From the NCBI GenBank assembly GCA_022749755.1, contig CM040444.1, positions 16,847,274 to 16,911,273 of the forward strand: 64,000 bases of DNA. The letters run 5' to 3'. This DNA comes from Azadirachta indica. Lineage: Eukaryota > Streptophyta > Magnoliopsida > Sapindales > Meliaceae. Each line of letters begins with the position of its first letter. Position 1 is the stretch's first letter. The notes under the pieces are model-generated. The model was given only the letters and a program-made list of their open reading frames with translations, searched no databases and was not told where the DNA came from. This document shows, piece after piece, positions 12,016 through 28,144 of the stretch. The position numbers were made by a program, and so were the translations under genes.

Positions 12016-15000
12016 TTATTCCGGCTTCTTCAAATTAAGAAACACATCACCAAGTTGAGATTCACAAGCAGCATGGGCATCAGGGGGCAAATCTTTAAGA
12101 AAAGACTTGGTGAGATTAAGAGTTGATACCATCTGGAAAATCTTAGCACAGAACTTGCGTACTTCAGCCCGCCTAGCCTGCTTTTCAGGCATATTTGTCA
12201 CCAAGTGCTTTATCACATGACAGAGACTCGGGAGATGGCTCTTCAACTTTTTCTTTGATGCTTCTCGGCTTACTTCATCAGAGCTTAAAGGAAACAATGA
12301 CTTCAATATCTCCATCACCAGGTCCAGAGATTCAACTCGACGAAATGCTGATTTTGCACTGGCACATTTTTCCAAAAGGAAGCCCAAGAGATGATGCCCT
12401 ATCCATGGCCTTCTTCGAAATATTTCTTTCAAAAATTCCAATTTTATTTGAGAATTTTTACTATCAAAATACGCACCCAACACACCATGGAAGATGTCAA
12501 AAACCTTTTGCAGTTCAGATTCTGAAAAATTTCTTGCATCAATAATCTTTAGAATCCAAAAGGTAGAATTCTGAGCCAAAGAGACTATCATTCTGTGTCG
12601 ATTCCAAGAGGCTGACTGCTTTTTCTTTGATGGATTAGCAGCAGATTTCTTTCTCTTGAATGGTTTCGATGCCAATTTTAAGTTTTTCTCCAACAGAGAT
12701 TCAAGGGTAGAAAGTTGCACAGATTCACTTTTAGGAAAGTCTTTCACTTTGAATATTTTCTTCTGTAGAATTCCCCATATACGTTGTCCAAGCTGCTCAC
12801 TGCCTTCAGCAGTATGTGGGTTAACAAATGCCTGAGCCAGGTTTGAGTACACCATCAGAACTTGGGGCTTACCTGCACAAGGAAGACAATCACAAAGCCC
12901 GTCGAGCAAATCATTATGCAGGAAAAAGTCGAAATAAAAATAAAGTTTTCATCAAATATAGCAGATTTTTGAGAATAAATCCTTTATGTGGCTAATGCTG
13001 AGCCAAACTCCATGGAAACCTTTATCCAGTATAATAATACACACTACTAATTGTTGTTAAATCTTCTCACACTATGGATCCAACATCAATCCTTTAGTAG
13101 TCAACCTCAATAAACAACAATATCACTCCTGAGGAGCCTTATTCTTTAACTGACATAGGTTAAAAAAACTATTGGACCAATTTCTATACCTCGACCATAT
13201 GCTAATCTTAGCTTAATGCATAATTCTACTTGCCTGGATTTTCATGCACGTAAATTTCCAGCAATGAAAGAACACGAAGTTTGAACAGAACAAGCTGGGA
13301 TTGAGCTGTTTCACTCCCAGCCTGATTCTTTTTCTCTTTGAAAATCTGGGCAAGATAAGTATCCATCCGGAACATTGCATCATCATCCATTCCTTCATCA
13401 GACTCATCAGAATCATCAGAATCTTCTTGGACTTCTTCTTCAGCTTCAACTCCAGCCACTGCCTCAGAGTCATCAGTCTGCTCATCGCTCTCCACAGTTT
13501 CACCGGTCTCAGCCTCATCCATGTCATCCTCTTCTTCGATACCAAGAAAATCTTCTTCATCATCATCATCTTCTTTACTCTCTGCATTGCGATGTCTAGC
13601 AGGTTTCAAATCTTTTTTAATAACCCGCAACATCAGCATCAGTCCATCATCCGTCACATCATCACAGAAATATTTGAAAACCTAAAAACAGCAGATGCCA
13701 ATGAAGTCATACATCTGTGTGTGCTGGGCACTTGTAGCAAGGCTATGCATTTTATAATTAGCATAAAAATCTTCAAATCCAAACATATTCATATTGCTTT
13801 CTCTTAGTTCGTATATTCAATCATTTCCAATTCTTCCTTGAAACCAATTATAGTGATGTACCTAAGCAGAAATCTTTATATAATTAATGGAAAATCCATC
13901 CTCAACTGTCTGTAAAAGAACAAAAGATAAAGGAACTAGACTGCTGTTGTCACACATACCTGCTCTATAGCAGACCGCATGGGAGCTGATGATTGTGGGA
14001 GCATTGAAAGCAATGTATCCACCAGGACATCCATTAGCTCTGGTGTTTCATCATTCGACTCATCTTCACCAGATGAGTTAAGAAGATCAGAAAATGCAAA
14101 AGCTTTTTTACAACACATGATAAGTTCAGAGGCAGCTTCGAAGAATTCTCCTGGTCGAAGGAGCACTTGGAGCAGCAACTGGATAAGCAAATATCTAAGC
14201 GCATGCAGTTTATTTGCATTTGTGCTAAGCCCACTATTCCGTTCCTACAGAAATAAGAAAATAAAAATTCTGAATAATATTTGCAAATATTAGACAATTA
14301 AAGACATAATCTGAAGTACAACCCTGTAAACATCCAAGACACTAAAGGAAAATTGTATATTTGTGGAGTCCGAGATATTAGAGCATTCAAGATTTAGTTC
14401 TCTCCAGTAATCATCTTATTCCAGAAGTTAAAAACATATGGACCACGGTTAACGGCCTGACAGTTTAATGCTGCAGGAAATATAACGGTAAATTTAATAC
14501 CTCTCTGGAGAGCCTAGTTTCCATTTCCAGCAATTTTTTGAATGCCTGTTCATCCTTATCACTTAAGGATCGAAAGAGAGAAACTGAAGGAATGTTGCGT
14601 AATGTGCTAAGAAATCTCATGAAGTAAGACCCAAGATCATTTGGCTCAAGTCCATTTGCCAAAGAATGTGACCCCTCAACCTTCTGAGCATTTGCCAGCA
14701 ATAACTGGAGCTGCTCAATACACATGCTGCAAAGAGCACTTGAGGTGGCCGCTTTAGGCCACCTAAATTTCTCCTGTAACTCAAAAGATGTCACTTCAGT
14801 GCCAAGAGATGCAGAAAACAAACCCTGTACAGCTAGAAACTTCAAAATTTCTTTTTGCACTCGGAACTTGGAATCAGAATCCAGCTTCAAATATTTCAAA
14901 ATACTGGGGAGGGATTCTACTACCCAACTTTTCAGAAAATCTGAATTTCCCAATGTCCCCACTGAATCCTTCTCACCAATTGACCCTATCTCTGAATTGT

Positions 15001-18000
15001 CATCCGTTGTTTGACTCTGATCTGAGGGTTCCTCTGAAGCTTGACCTTCATCCAGAAACATGTTCACTAGGTTTTGAATAAAAAGCATGCAACCTGATTC
15101 TGTTTTGAAATCTGCCATCAAATCTTTAACTACTTTTGTTCGTGTGATGGAGTCAAATTTTCCATTACTGTGTTTTTGTAAAGCCACAATCACAGCAACT
15201 CTTCTGACATCATCATTCCCAACCCAATCTAATAATTCTTTAAGGAAATACTGTGCTACTTTGTACAGCCATGAATCCTTTGTAGACAGTATATCCATCA
15301 GGCAGTGGACAAGTTTGTAAGATACAACAATTGAGAGAAATATTGCAGGCAACCTTGGGAGAAGAAGCAGAAGAACGTCAAATGCCAAGTGTTTACGGTC
15401 ATGAGATGACAGAAGAAGGGATCCTTCAATAATAATTTCACAAAAAGACTGAAAGCACTTGGCAACTTCTTCTTCGGTAGAGCTAGACTTGCGACTCTTT
15501 TTGAGCTTCTTTATGGAGGTTGAAATTGATGCTGCATCTTCAGCTTGCAAGACTGTATCAGGTAAGAGAATATTCACCAGAACGGGCCACACGCTATGCA
15601 CTCGGGGCTGACAGAAGGTGGATTCCTGCCATATACCATAGAAACAAAGCTATTGTCAGAAAATCTGGAATTTCTCTACACATCCATGATATAGTTGCAG
15701 AGGTATATCTGAATCCCACCTTCAAGCAGTTCACGAGTGAGGACAAATGGTCAGCAGCAAAAAGTTTGTGAGGGCTGAACATAGTTGGCAAAAGTTTGCC
15801 AAACATTTTGCTATCGACAGAAACTCTTTCGCGAATTCTGAGAGCTAAAAGCAGGGCATCAGGATTCCCAACTTCACCAGCTCCCTCAAACCACTGATGA
15901 AGGCCTGGAGCTTCAAGTACATGACCTACCACAGCATCAGCAGGCAACTGCAAAATGATACAAGACATGAAAGCATTAAGGTGAGATCAAGAAGTCAGAA
16001 TGGTACAAGAAGTCTAGGGTTGGAATGAAAAATAAGATTTCAAGATTTCAGTCAAACCTTGAAACACTATTTCAAGACCATCCATGCAACTGTACTTTAT
16101 TCAAAAACCTTGAACAATATCCTCAAATTGGAATGAAGAACTAGATGAACAAAAATATTTATATTTATATCATACATTTCCCCACTTTTATTAACTCCCG
16201 AAAAAACTTTGTGATGGTATAACAAATATGTAAGAGTCATACATATATTGGACATGCATCATTAGCTACCAAATTAAATTCTCCCTAACATTCAGGCGCC
16301 CAAGGTGCCAAAAGAAAGCATTAATATTTTCAAGGACAAAATGACTGTGATTAAATAAATTAGAACATACATTTTCAACCAAGTCTAAAATAACTGTGAC
16401 AGCTGGCTCTTGCAAGTATCGCTTCTTTGCTGCAAGGGAGATGAGCAAACTGGTGAATTCCTTGATGTATAGTGTGTTTTTATCAGAAATCCACTCTTTA
16501 TTTAGTCTTCCTGACCGCGCAATAGCTCCATAGGCAAATAAGCGACCCAAAAGGCAATCCCTCACTTCCTGAAATTGCATAAATAAGTGCTTAGTGAATC
16601 TTGTTGCAGTCTATGACAACCTTACCAAAGATAGCGCATAAAAAACGAAAGAAATTCTTTCCCACCTGACCCTTCATTGATGAAGAAACCTCCAACAAAT
16701 CAACAATAAGTTTCAGCAATGAGTCTACTTTGATGCTAGGAATTGTACCAACCAAAAGGGTAAGGCCTAATGCAAAGCCTTGTCTTGCACACTGCAAAAG
16801 AGATTGTAGACTGCATATTAGCTAGAAGTTAGCAAGAAAGAGTGCCCTAATAGATGACCCAATTTACACCGATAACAAGAAATGTCATGCAAACTGACTA
16901 TCTATAGGTCCAAACATACCATAAAAGGTTCTAGACAGCTATTGGCATATATTTAAGATCCAACAGTAGCACAGGTCGTACCCAACAATGAGCATAAATA
17001 TTCTTTCTTTTAGCCATGTCACCTCTTAATTCGAGCTTCTACCAAATAATGGAAGACCACTGCCACATACTATATAGATTCACAAACCCAACCCAATGAT
17101 TACATTTTTCAAGTTCTTTGATTATGCTTTGGAAACGAATTTCTTAATCAATTTCACCATCCACCAGAATCATAAGACTGTATTGCCATCTCATACCAAT
17201 AGAGCCATGTTAGGTAACCTTTAAAAATCATAAAAAAAAAAAAAAATCAAGTTCATAGAATACATAGACCTAGAATAAGAGCATTAGAGAGGCAAGTATG
17301 TGACTGATGAAAGCAGATGGATTGAGTCAACTACTTAGCTTAAAAAATACAACTATCATGCACAGTTTTTGAATCTTCAAGCTCCATATCAGAAGCTTCA
17401 CTAGGACTGTCCCAGAAAATATGTAGGAGCTCAGATCTTTACATATTCTATTCACATGCATTTTGTGTAAACACAGCCACGTACCTCTCTGGATGAAGAA
17501 ACACCACGAATAAGCCTACGCAAGGCATATCTCAAAGAAGGCGCACAATCGTTTAACCCATCATCCTTTTTAGCTTCCATTTTTGTTCCACCTTCAGCAC
17601 ACTGATCCCCAAGTCTATCATAGACCTTCTGAACTTCCTGCAATTCTCTCACCAGTGATTCCGCTGCTGCTTGTCTCAAAGAAACCTCAGCTGAAGCCAA
17701 GTCATTAAAAAGACTAAGACGCAAGTCAGGCATACTACTACTAGAAGATGGTGATGCCAGCATTGATGCCCAAGTTTCTTCTCCTTTCAATGCTACTCCA
17801 CCAATTTGTTTGGGCTGAATTTCTTTATCTTCTAAAGCAGAACGATGCCTCTCCTTATCCATTTGTTTCCTTTTCTTCCTTCTCTCCATGGGTTTGATAG
17901 AACTAGGAATGTTTGTATCCCCATGTGCCTTATCACCATCTTTTTGCTTACCCTTTTTCATTTTCTTTTTCAAAGGATTTGAGTTAGCATTATCATTGTC

Positions 18001-18093
18001 CATCTCATCAGTTGGAATATTGTTTTCAGTAGCTATATCTACTACATCCTCTCCTCTCTCTACAACATTGGAGTTCCTTTTCTTGCCGCCCAT
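12016..18093 (-). CDS. MYBBP1A / DNA polymerase V (Pol5) family nucleolar protein
   Basis: Eight exons on the minus strand close in frame (1,291 residues): 18093-17485, 16791-16666, 16568-16371, 15947-15720, 15625-14501, 14244-13960, 13681-13234 and 12872-12016. The N-terminus is Lys-rich and basic (MGGKKRNSN...). A long helical-repeat body contains ESTFCQPRVHSVWPVLVNIL. A strongly acidic stretch (ESKEDDDDEEDFLGIEEEDD) precedes LVLFKLRVLSLLEIYVHENPGKPQVL. This matches plant homologues of yeast Pol5 and animal MYBBP1A, nucleolar proteins of about 1,300 residues acting in rDNA transcription and ribosome biogenesis; despite the name they are not proven polymerases. The last intron (13233-12873) is GC-AG: the exon ends CCAG and is followed by GCAAGT. 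The 5' UTR probably has an intron (about 18391-18120). Confidence 0.92.
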
Positions 18094-18618
18094 TAAAGCA
18101 AGCTTTAAAGTTTCTGTACATCAACAACCTACCAAAAAATTTCAGCTTTGAAGAAAACTAACAGTAACAGCAAAAAAAAAAAAAAAATCCCTCATTCCCA
18201 GTTCACAATACGACAAAATCAGCTCGTTCACGCATAAATTAGTTTTTATCCATTGAAAAAACAATAATAAAATTCGAAAACGCAAGATACATCCTCTTTT
18301 TCCTACTTTAACTACAAGTCCCACCATTTACAGGCAAACAGACCGAAGCGGAAAAATTATATAAAAGAAATAAACATAAGAAGAAAGAACGAACCTGTGC
18401 TGCTCCGGTTTCAAGAGAAAGGGGATTTTAGGGTTTTGATTTCCGAGGGTTTTAGGGTTTTATATCAGATTATTTTTATTGTTATTAAGACCAGGACAGT
18501 GGCCGCCCCTGGGAGTGGAGAAGAGGAAGCCAAAATTTACATTGAACCTTATATATTACCTCCATATTATAAAACTTACCCCTAAGTTTGTTCGTATTAC
18601 TATTACGGCCGTTTTTAG
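18094..18618 (-). promoter_or_regulatory. Promoter and leader of the MYBBP1A-type gene with paired telo-boxes
   Basis: Read on the minus strand, AAACCCTAA occurs at 18460-18452 and again at 18436-18428, with another AAACCCT-like copy between. Telo-boxes are enriched in promoters of plant ribosome-biogenesis genes, which fits the product. A donor-like ACAG/GTTCGT near 18391 and an acceptor-like TACAG near 18120 suggest a 5' UTR intron. A 1.7-kb inverted-repeat element begins at 18628, so the native promoter may be short. Confidence 0.55.
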
Positions 18619-20351
18619 TAATTATTAGGGAAATTGACATATACCCCCTATATTTGGGGGAATAGACACTTAACCCCTAATGTTTGGGGAAAACAACAAA
18701 TACCCCTTACGTTTGGACAAATATACAAATATCCAGTTAGACTTCTGCTTTGGTACGTTGACGATTAGTGAAATATCATTTGTATTCTTAAACTTTTAAA
18801 TACTTATAATTTAAGAAATAATTATTTTAATTATAATAACATAGTCCTCATTCTAATATTTTTTTATAATTTATATTTTGTAATCATAACAATTTAATCT
18901 CTACTTTAATATTTTTAACAAAATAATAAGAACTAAATAATTTTTTAATTTATTATTTTAATAAAAATTTTAAAAAATTATATTTGAAAAATCTAATAAT
19001 GAAGTAAATCGAATTTGTATGTTAAAATATTTTTAACCTTCTACTTTTATTTTCTTAATAATAATTTGATATTTAATTGTCAAAAAAATTTTACAATATT
19101 TTCTTACAATTTTATTTTTATATACACTATATTAATTTAAAAATTATGTTAAGCTCATTATATTTATTATAAAATATAAAAAAAACATATAAAAAATTAA
19201 ATTTGATATCGTTTGTTAATAGAAATAATAATTAAATATATTTTATATTATTGTTAAGTAATATACTTTAATTTTAATAAAAAATATAAAAAAAAAGAAA
19301 GCACACACACATACACATATAGAACATGTACTTTTTTTATTTATACTTTCATAATTTTTTAAGGAAAACATAATAAAAAGTTAAATAATTTTTAAATGAA
19401 TATATTATATATACAAATAAAATGTCACAATAATGTTTTATTTAAAACTTTTTTGTAATTGAATATTAAATTATTACTGAAAAATAAAAGAAAAAATTAA
19501 AATTATTTAAGTGTATGGGTTTGATTTAACTCATTATTAGAATTTTTTTAATAATAGTATTTTTTTAATTTTTTGTTGAAATAATAAATTAAAAAATTAT
19601 TTAATTCTTAATATATTTGTAAAATATTAAAATAAAGATTAAATTGATATAATAAAAATAATTATGTCTAATTATTAATATATAAAAGTTTAAGAGATAC
19701 AAATGATATTTATTTAATTGATCAACTAATAATGTTTAATTACTAATTGTATTAATAAATGATATAAAATTTCCTTCTTTTATATATTTTATTTATATTT
19801 TTTTATAAAAAATATAATGAATTTAACATAATCTTTTAAAAATAAATATAATGTATATAAAAATAAAATAATAAAAAAAATATTTTAAAATTTTTTTGAC
19901 AATTAAATTTCAAATTATTAGTAATAAAATAAAAATAAAAGGTTAAAAATATTTTAGCATATGGGTTCGGTCTACTTCATTGTTAGACTTTTTTAATTAT
20001 AATTTTTTAAAATTTTTATTAAAATAATAAATTAAAAAATTATTTAGTTCTTAATATCTTATTAAAAATATTAAAATAAGGAATAAACTGTTATAATTAC
20101 AAAATATAAATAGTAAACAAATTAGAATGGGGACTAAGTTGTTATAATTAAAATAATTGTTTTTTATTTTATAATTATTTTAAAAATTAAAGATACAAAT
20201 AATATTTAATTAATTAGTCAATCGACCGAAATAAAAGTTAGGTATTTATATATTTGTCCAAACTCGAGCAGCATTTATTTTTTTTTAAATATGAAGGGGT
20301 AAATGTTTATTCTTCAAATATAGGGGTATATGTTAATTTTTTTAATTATTA
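18619..20351. mobile_element. Mutator-type non-autonomous element with long inverted repeats and 9-bp TSD
   Basis: The element proper is 18628-20342 (1,715 bp), flanked by a perfect 9-bp duplication TAATTATTA at 18619-18627 and 20343-20351. The left end reads GGGAAATTGACATATACCCC; the right end, reverse-complemented, reads AAAAAATTAACATATACCCC. The arms stay recognisably inverted for several hundred bases (roughly 18628-19230 against 19740-20342). The middle (about 19500-19740) resembles a piece of the right arm in the same orientation, so the core appears internally duplicated. It is extremely AT-rich with no coding potential. A 9-bp TSD and long TIRs are hallmarks of Mutator-like elements, so I call it a MULE-derived MITE or foldback element. 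It lies just upstream of the MYBBP1A-type gene. Confidence 0.82.
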
Positions 20352-21859
20352 AATAATTATGTTGAAATATATCATGTTGGCCCTCATAGTTGTTAAATTG
20401 TCACACTAGCCCCATAAGTTTTTTTATTTGGCCTCTATGTACACTCGAGGGATTCCACAATTCATCAAGTGTTCTAGAGAGGTTTTTTGCTTTTCTGTTC
20501 TTAATAATTGCATATTTTCACTTAAATTTATATTTATAGTAGATTTTTTATTTTATCTTAAGTGGAGATTTCTTTACCTAATATTGATTTTTTTCACACA
20601 AAATCTAAATTTATGGTGGTTTTATTGGTATTTTTTTATTAGATTATGCTGTTACAATAATGGTTTCTTACAAATTTAAAATATTGAAAACTTATTGGAT
20701 AAAAAATAAAGATACAAAATTTCAAATCTATAAAATTTCATGCCATTTCAAGTTTATTACAGAAGATATATTGTAATAAGGATCAAGTAAATCTACAAGA
20801 ATTAAGAAGAAGAAAAAGAAAAAACTATTAGAAAAATTCAAGAAGAGCTTTAATTCAAAATCCTTATTTTCATCAAAATCTCTCTTTTCAACAATAAACA
20901 CCAAATAGAATGGTGTCAAAATCAACTTCTCATGATCCTCAATGAGTTGCATGATTTTTCTTATCTTTATGTTATAATATATCTCTGTAATTTATTAGTC
21001 ATGTTGAGTGTCAATCTGCAAGGGTCTGTAATCCCACGTTATGTAATATGTCTGTGAATGAAAAGCTTCCCTTTGTTCTCAAAAAAAAAAAAAAAAATGT
21101 GTTCCATAGGGAGATTATTACAAACTCAATCTTATTGTATGAGCACTAATTGATTAGGTAACGAAATGTCATATTTCTAATTAAATTCGCATCATCTTCT
21201 TGTGCACAAGTTCTTATAAACCCAAAAATTTCTTTGATCAAAAACTATTTCTGAGGTTTTTATATTCCAATTGCAAAAATTTTCTCTACATTGTCATCAA
21301 ATGCCATCCATGTATCGGTAATGGATTATGCACAAATTAATCTCAATTGCATTCTCTTAAAATTTTTTTAGAACAGATTTTACAATAAACACTGAAAACC
21401 TCCAAAACAATGTCAATAAATTTTGAAACCCATCAATCAAATTGATAACAGAAACTGCATTATTAATTCTTGTTGTTTGACGACAGACTTACGAGCGAGA
21501 GCTAACCTTCTTTTGAACTCGAATATCAACAAATTTCCATGTATTCAATTATAATCAAAATATCTGCCGGAGTCTAACAGGCAAAAGCACAACACCAACT
21601 TGGCATTTCAACAATGACAAGTAAATTATTCCAGTAAAATTTTATGTGATCCATCCACCATAGCAAAGGATCCAACCTACTTATGCAATTTTCTCGAAAT
21701 AAACTAAAAACTGTTTCTCCTTAATACCTTGAATGATTTAGATACAAAACCGCCGTACATCCTAAAAGAAAAAATTAAAAATAAGAGATTGATCTCTCAA
21801 TTTGGGTTTAAAACCGTTTTAGGCAGAGGAAAAAACAACAAATATTACTGCATCTGCAT
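20352..21859. other. Intergenic DNA downstream of mitochondrial HSP70
   Basis: No gene recognised. A stretch ending in about 17 A at 21081-21097, preceded by AATGAAAAGCTTCCC, looks like a retroposed 3' end (LINE, SINE or processed transcript), but no coding remnant or target duplication could be confirmed. The last few hundred bases before 21860 are probably the HSP70 3' UTR. Confidence 0.45.
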
Positions 21860-25127
<3,268 letters not shown>

Positions 25128-25199
25128 GACGGAAAGAAGGTCGATCAAGGGATCTGTTGAGCTGTGTACAAGAAAAGAAAAAACAAGAGGGTTTTGATA

Positions 25200-25295
25200 A
25201 ACTAGGGTTTATAAGGGTTTAGGGTTTTTCTTTATATGAGGCTGAAACTGGGTTTGGCCGATAATTCTAGCGAGAGGTGGAAGGTTCTAGAGCTG
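25200..25295 (-). promoter_or_regulatory. mtHSC70 promoter motifs: telo-boxes, TATA-like box, HSE-like motif
   Basis: Read toward the gene, an interrupted heat-shock element GAAGGTTCTAGAG covers 25280-25292 (alternating GAA/TTC/GA units at 5-base spacing). A TATA-like TCATATAAA lies near 25231-25239, about 105 bases before the start codon. Telo-box motifs (AAACCCTAA, minus strand) fall at about 25219-25227, with another AAACCCTAG near 25202-25210. The order HSE, TATA, leader is sensible for an HSP70 gene. Function is inferred from motifs. Confidence 0.5.
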
Positions 25296-25516
25296 CTTAC
25301 TGCTGCCATGCAAAATTATAATTACGTCCCTAAACTTCAACTAAATTTATATGAAACGTATATAACTTAAACAACATGACTTAGATCATTGATCAATCAT
25401 CATGGTTTTTCAAGGAGAGAAAGTAGACTTTACCTTATAAAACGTAATTCAACATTTTTATTTGGATTAGAATCGTCACTTTTTATTTTCTTATACAAAT
25501 TTTATATCATTTATAA

Positions 25517-25938
25517 ATTATTAATTGATTTGATTATTTTATTAGCCAAAATAACATTTTTAATAATAAAAACTCTTTTCAAATTCTTTTAATATTGTTT
25601 GAGCACTAAAGAAGAACGTTTGGAATTAAAAAAAAATTATTTGCTTTCTATTAGAGGAAGCGTAGATAGAAGGAGTACAAAATTTGGACTATTGATAGTA
25701 TAGTTTTTCTAACTTTTTTAAAAGATAGAATTGTATAAAATATTCTCAATTTATTTTAAAAATTTTACATTATTTCTTTAAAATAGAAAATTAAAAATTT
25801 GTTTATTAAAATAATTACATAAATTTTCTAAAAAATTATTTGTAACAACCAAATGATCAATAAATTTTTGTTAATACTCTACGGATAAAATATTTGCTCC
25901 AAAAAACTTTACTTGAAAAAACTCTATCAAACAGTCCC
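25517..25938. mobile_element. MITE-like AT-rich unit, copy 1
   Basis: About 420 bases that align along their length, in the same orientation, with 26165-26574. The 3' end reads ATCAAACAGTCCC followed by TAA. The left terminus is eroded. No coding potential. See copy 2 for the class argument. Confidence 0.55.
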
Positions 25939-26164
25939 TAAATTTACATATTTTTAATACTTGAAATTAAATTTAATATTTAATATATTTTTAATGCCTT
26001 ATAAGTAATACCCAAACATATTAATTATATATGTTAAATTTAATTCTAATTGTTAAAAATTATATTAATTCAATTAAAATTTGTAAAAAGTATGGTATTA
26101 CAAATCTTACTCTTAAATAAATGTAAATAACTTCTTTTGAAAAAATTTAAATGATTTAGTCTTA

Positions 26165-26574
26165 GTGCCTATTTGGTTTGACTTTTTCATTGGTTAAAAG
26201 AGTTTTTTCAATGATAAAAATTCTTTTCAAATTTTTTAATGTCGTTTGGTTGACAATAGAAAAGAGTTTTTGGAAATTAAAAAAAGCTGTTTTCTTTCTA
26301 TTAGAATAAATCCAAAATTTGGATTTTTGGCAATAAAATTTCCTCAGCATTTTTAAAAGATAAAATTATTTAAAATACCATTACTTTATTTTAAAAATTC
26401 TACATTATTTTTTTAAAATAAAATATTAAAAATTTGTCTATTAAAATAATTATTTAAATTTTTCTCAAAAGTCATTTGTAACAATCAAACTATTAATAAA
26501 CTTTTATTAAAAACTCTACTCATAAAAGTTCTATTTTAAAAAAATTTATTTGAAAAATTATATCAAATGGACCC
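26165..26574. mobile_element. MITE-like AT-rich unit, copy 2 (Tourist-like ends)
   Basis: The ends are GTGCCTATTTGGTTTGA and, reverse-complemented, GGGTCCATTTGATATA, which are imperfect inverted repeats. Both sides are flanked by TTA (26162-26164 and 26575-26577). Ends of the type GGxCCxTTTGG with a TTA duplication are typical of PIF/Harbinger (Tourist) MITEs, but a 3-base duplication in AT-rich DNA is weak evidence. Non-coding. Confidence 0.55.
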
Positions 26575-26577
26575 TTA

Positions 26578-28144
26578 TTATAACTGCCTAATAAAATTAT
26601 CTCAATTTTATCACTTATTATTGATCAATTTTTTAAAAAATATGTTATTGAATGGCTCAAACAATATGTATGATTCATTATTATCTTTTCTGAGTGAAAT
26701 TAAATCAAATAATAGGGACTTATGTATCATTTTACCAAGTTACAGAAGCTAACAGTGGTGATTCCATATTCACTTTCACTTCCAATATTATGTAGGCTGG
26801 AGGTGTTAATGTTTATTGTCCATGTGATGCCACGTCGAATAAAAACATGAGAGTCTTCTATTTCTAGATGTGTCCCACGTCTTCTTTCTTTCTTTTTTTT
26901 TTCTTGGGAAGCAGGTTTTAGATTTCTAGAATTAATAAATTATATAATTACATGGTATTTTCATATTTTAAATTCATAGGATGTCCTCCAAAATTTGAAT
27001 TTTCTATATTTGGTACTCACATATTCACATCTGAGTCACTGATTCTTTTACGTTTTCACAAGTAGCAAGATCAATTTTCTACTTATATCACATAGATCCC
27101 TGATCCTCGGTTGCAAAGACCACCATACCATACACATCACAATGTGACATAAAAATATTAAAGTTAATACAATTAATATAGATAAACAATGTTAACTCTG
27201 TAATAACTATACAAGATTCTTACATCAATTCCCATAGAACAATTCGAAATCTAGATGTTATTAGCTTAACAAATAGAACTATTGAATAAAAAGTTGATAA
27301 ACATTAAAATTAAATGATAAAAATTAATATTTATCGAATATTTCTTCAGAAAAAAAATAAAAATACCACAATTAATTAATAATCTTTCATCAACCAACCT
27401 CACAAAATTGAAGAACAAGTCATTTTCAACTTGAATAACATTAAATTACAAGTGATTAAAAAGAAGCTCAATGAAAGGCGAGGTTGGCACATTTTGTGCC
27501 ACTCAATTTGTCTGACCCATAATATTAAATAATATTTCCATGCTTTTTTCTTCCCTTTTCTTTCTTTTTGTCATTTTATTAATTGCCATGGAAAAATCAT
27601 TTAACAATGAAACCACCACGATGCTAGCTGTAATGGATCCGGTCAGATTCCCATGAATTCATACCATCCGTTTAACTGATTTTATTTTACACTTAAAATT
27701 TACGATAAGTTATTATTTTCAGAAACTATCCTAATTACACAAGCGAATACAATTCAAAAAGTTACTGCTATTACAAAACAAATACAGCAATCAATCAATC
27801 AAATGAATTTGTTTTCAGTATCAAATGAAATCTGTTTGCATAGTGAAAAACATTCATAAAATCTGTACAGTGTTGAAATTTTTTCCAGAATTCCAAAAAA
27901 ATACAATCTGATTAGAATGGAAAAAGATGGGGCAAAAGAATGATTACGCTAACCTCCTATCCTGAAACTTCATCTTTCTCTCCACTATGGTATAAGGAAA
28001 GTGAGCTTTGAAGTTTCCTGCAGAAAGGGAAACTGGGTGTTTGTAAGAATTTTGCATTTTAAAAGACCATAAGTAGATTATATGATCGGAAAAGTAAATG
28101 GGGGAACATGTACCGTGATGATAGTATCCATATCATGCTTGCTA
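26578..28144. other. Intergenic DNA between MITE copies and the CorA-like gene
   Basis: No gene or clear element seen. The last part (about 27,900-28,144) is probably the 3' UTR of the CorA-like gene, with an intron possible near 28,010-28,120. Confidence 0.5.

Noticed and set aside
13213..13807. Overlapping open frames on both strands in the acidic region of the MYBBP1A-type gene
   Set aside because: They are shadow frames of the GAT/GAA-rich exon; only the frame reading ESKEDDDDEEDFLG connects in frame with the flanking exons.
21081..21097. Poly(A) run as the tail of a LINE or processed pseudogene
   Set aside because: The upstream sequence has no coding remnant I recognise and no flanking duplication could be fixed; left as a remark only.
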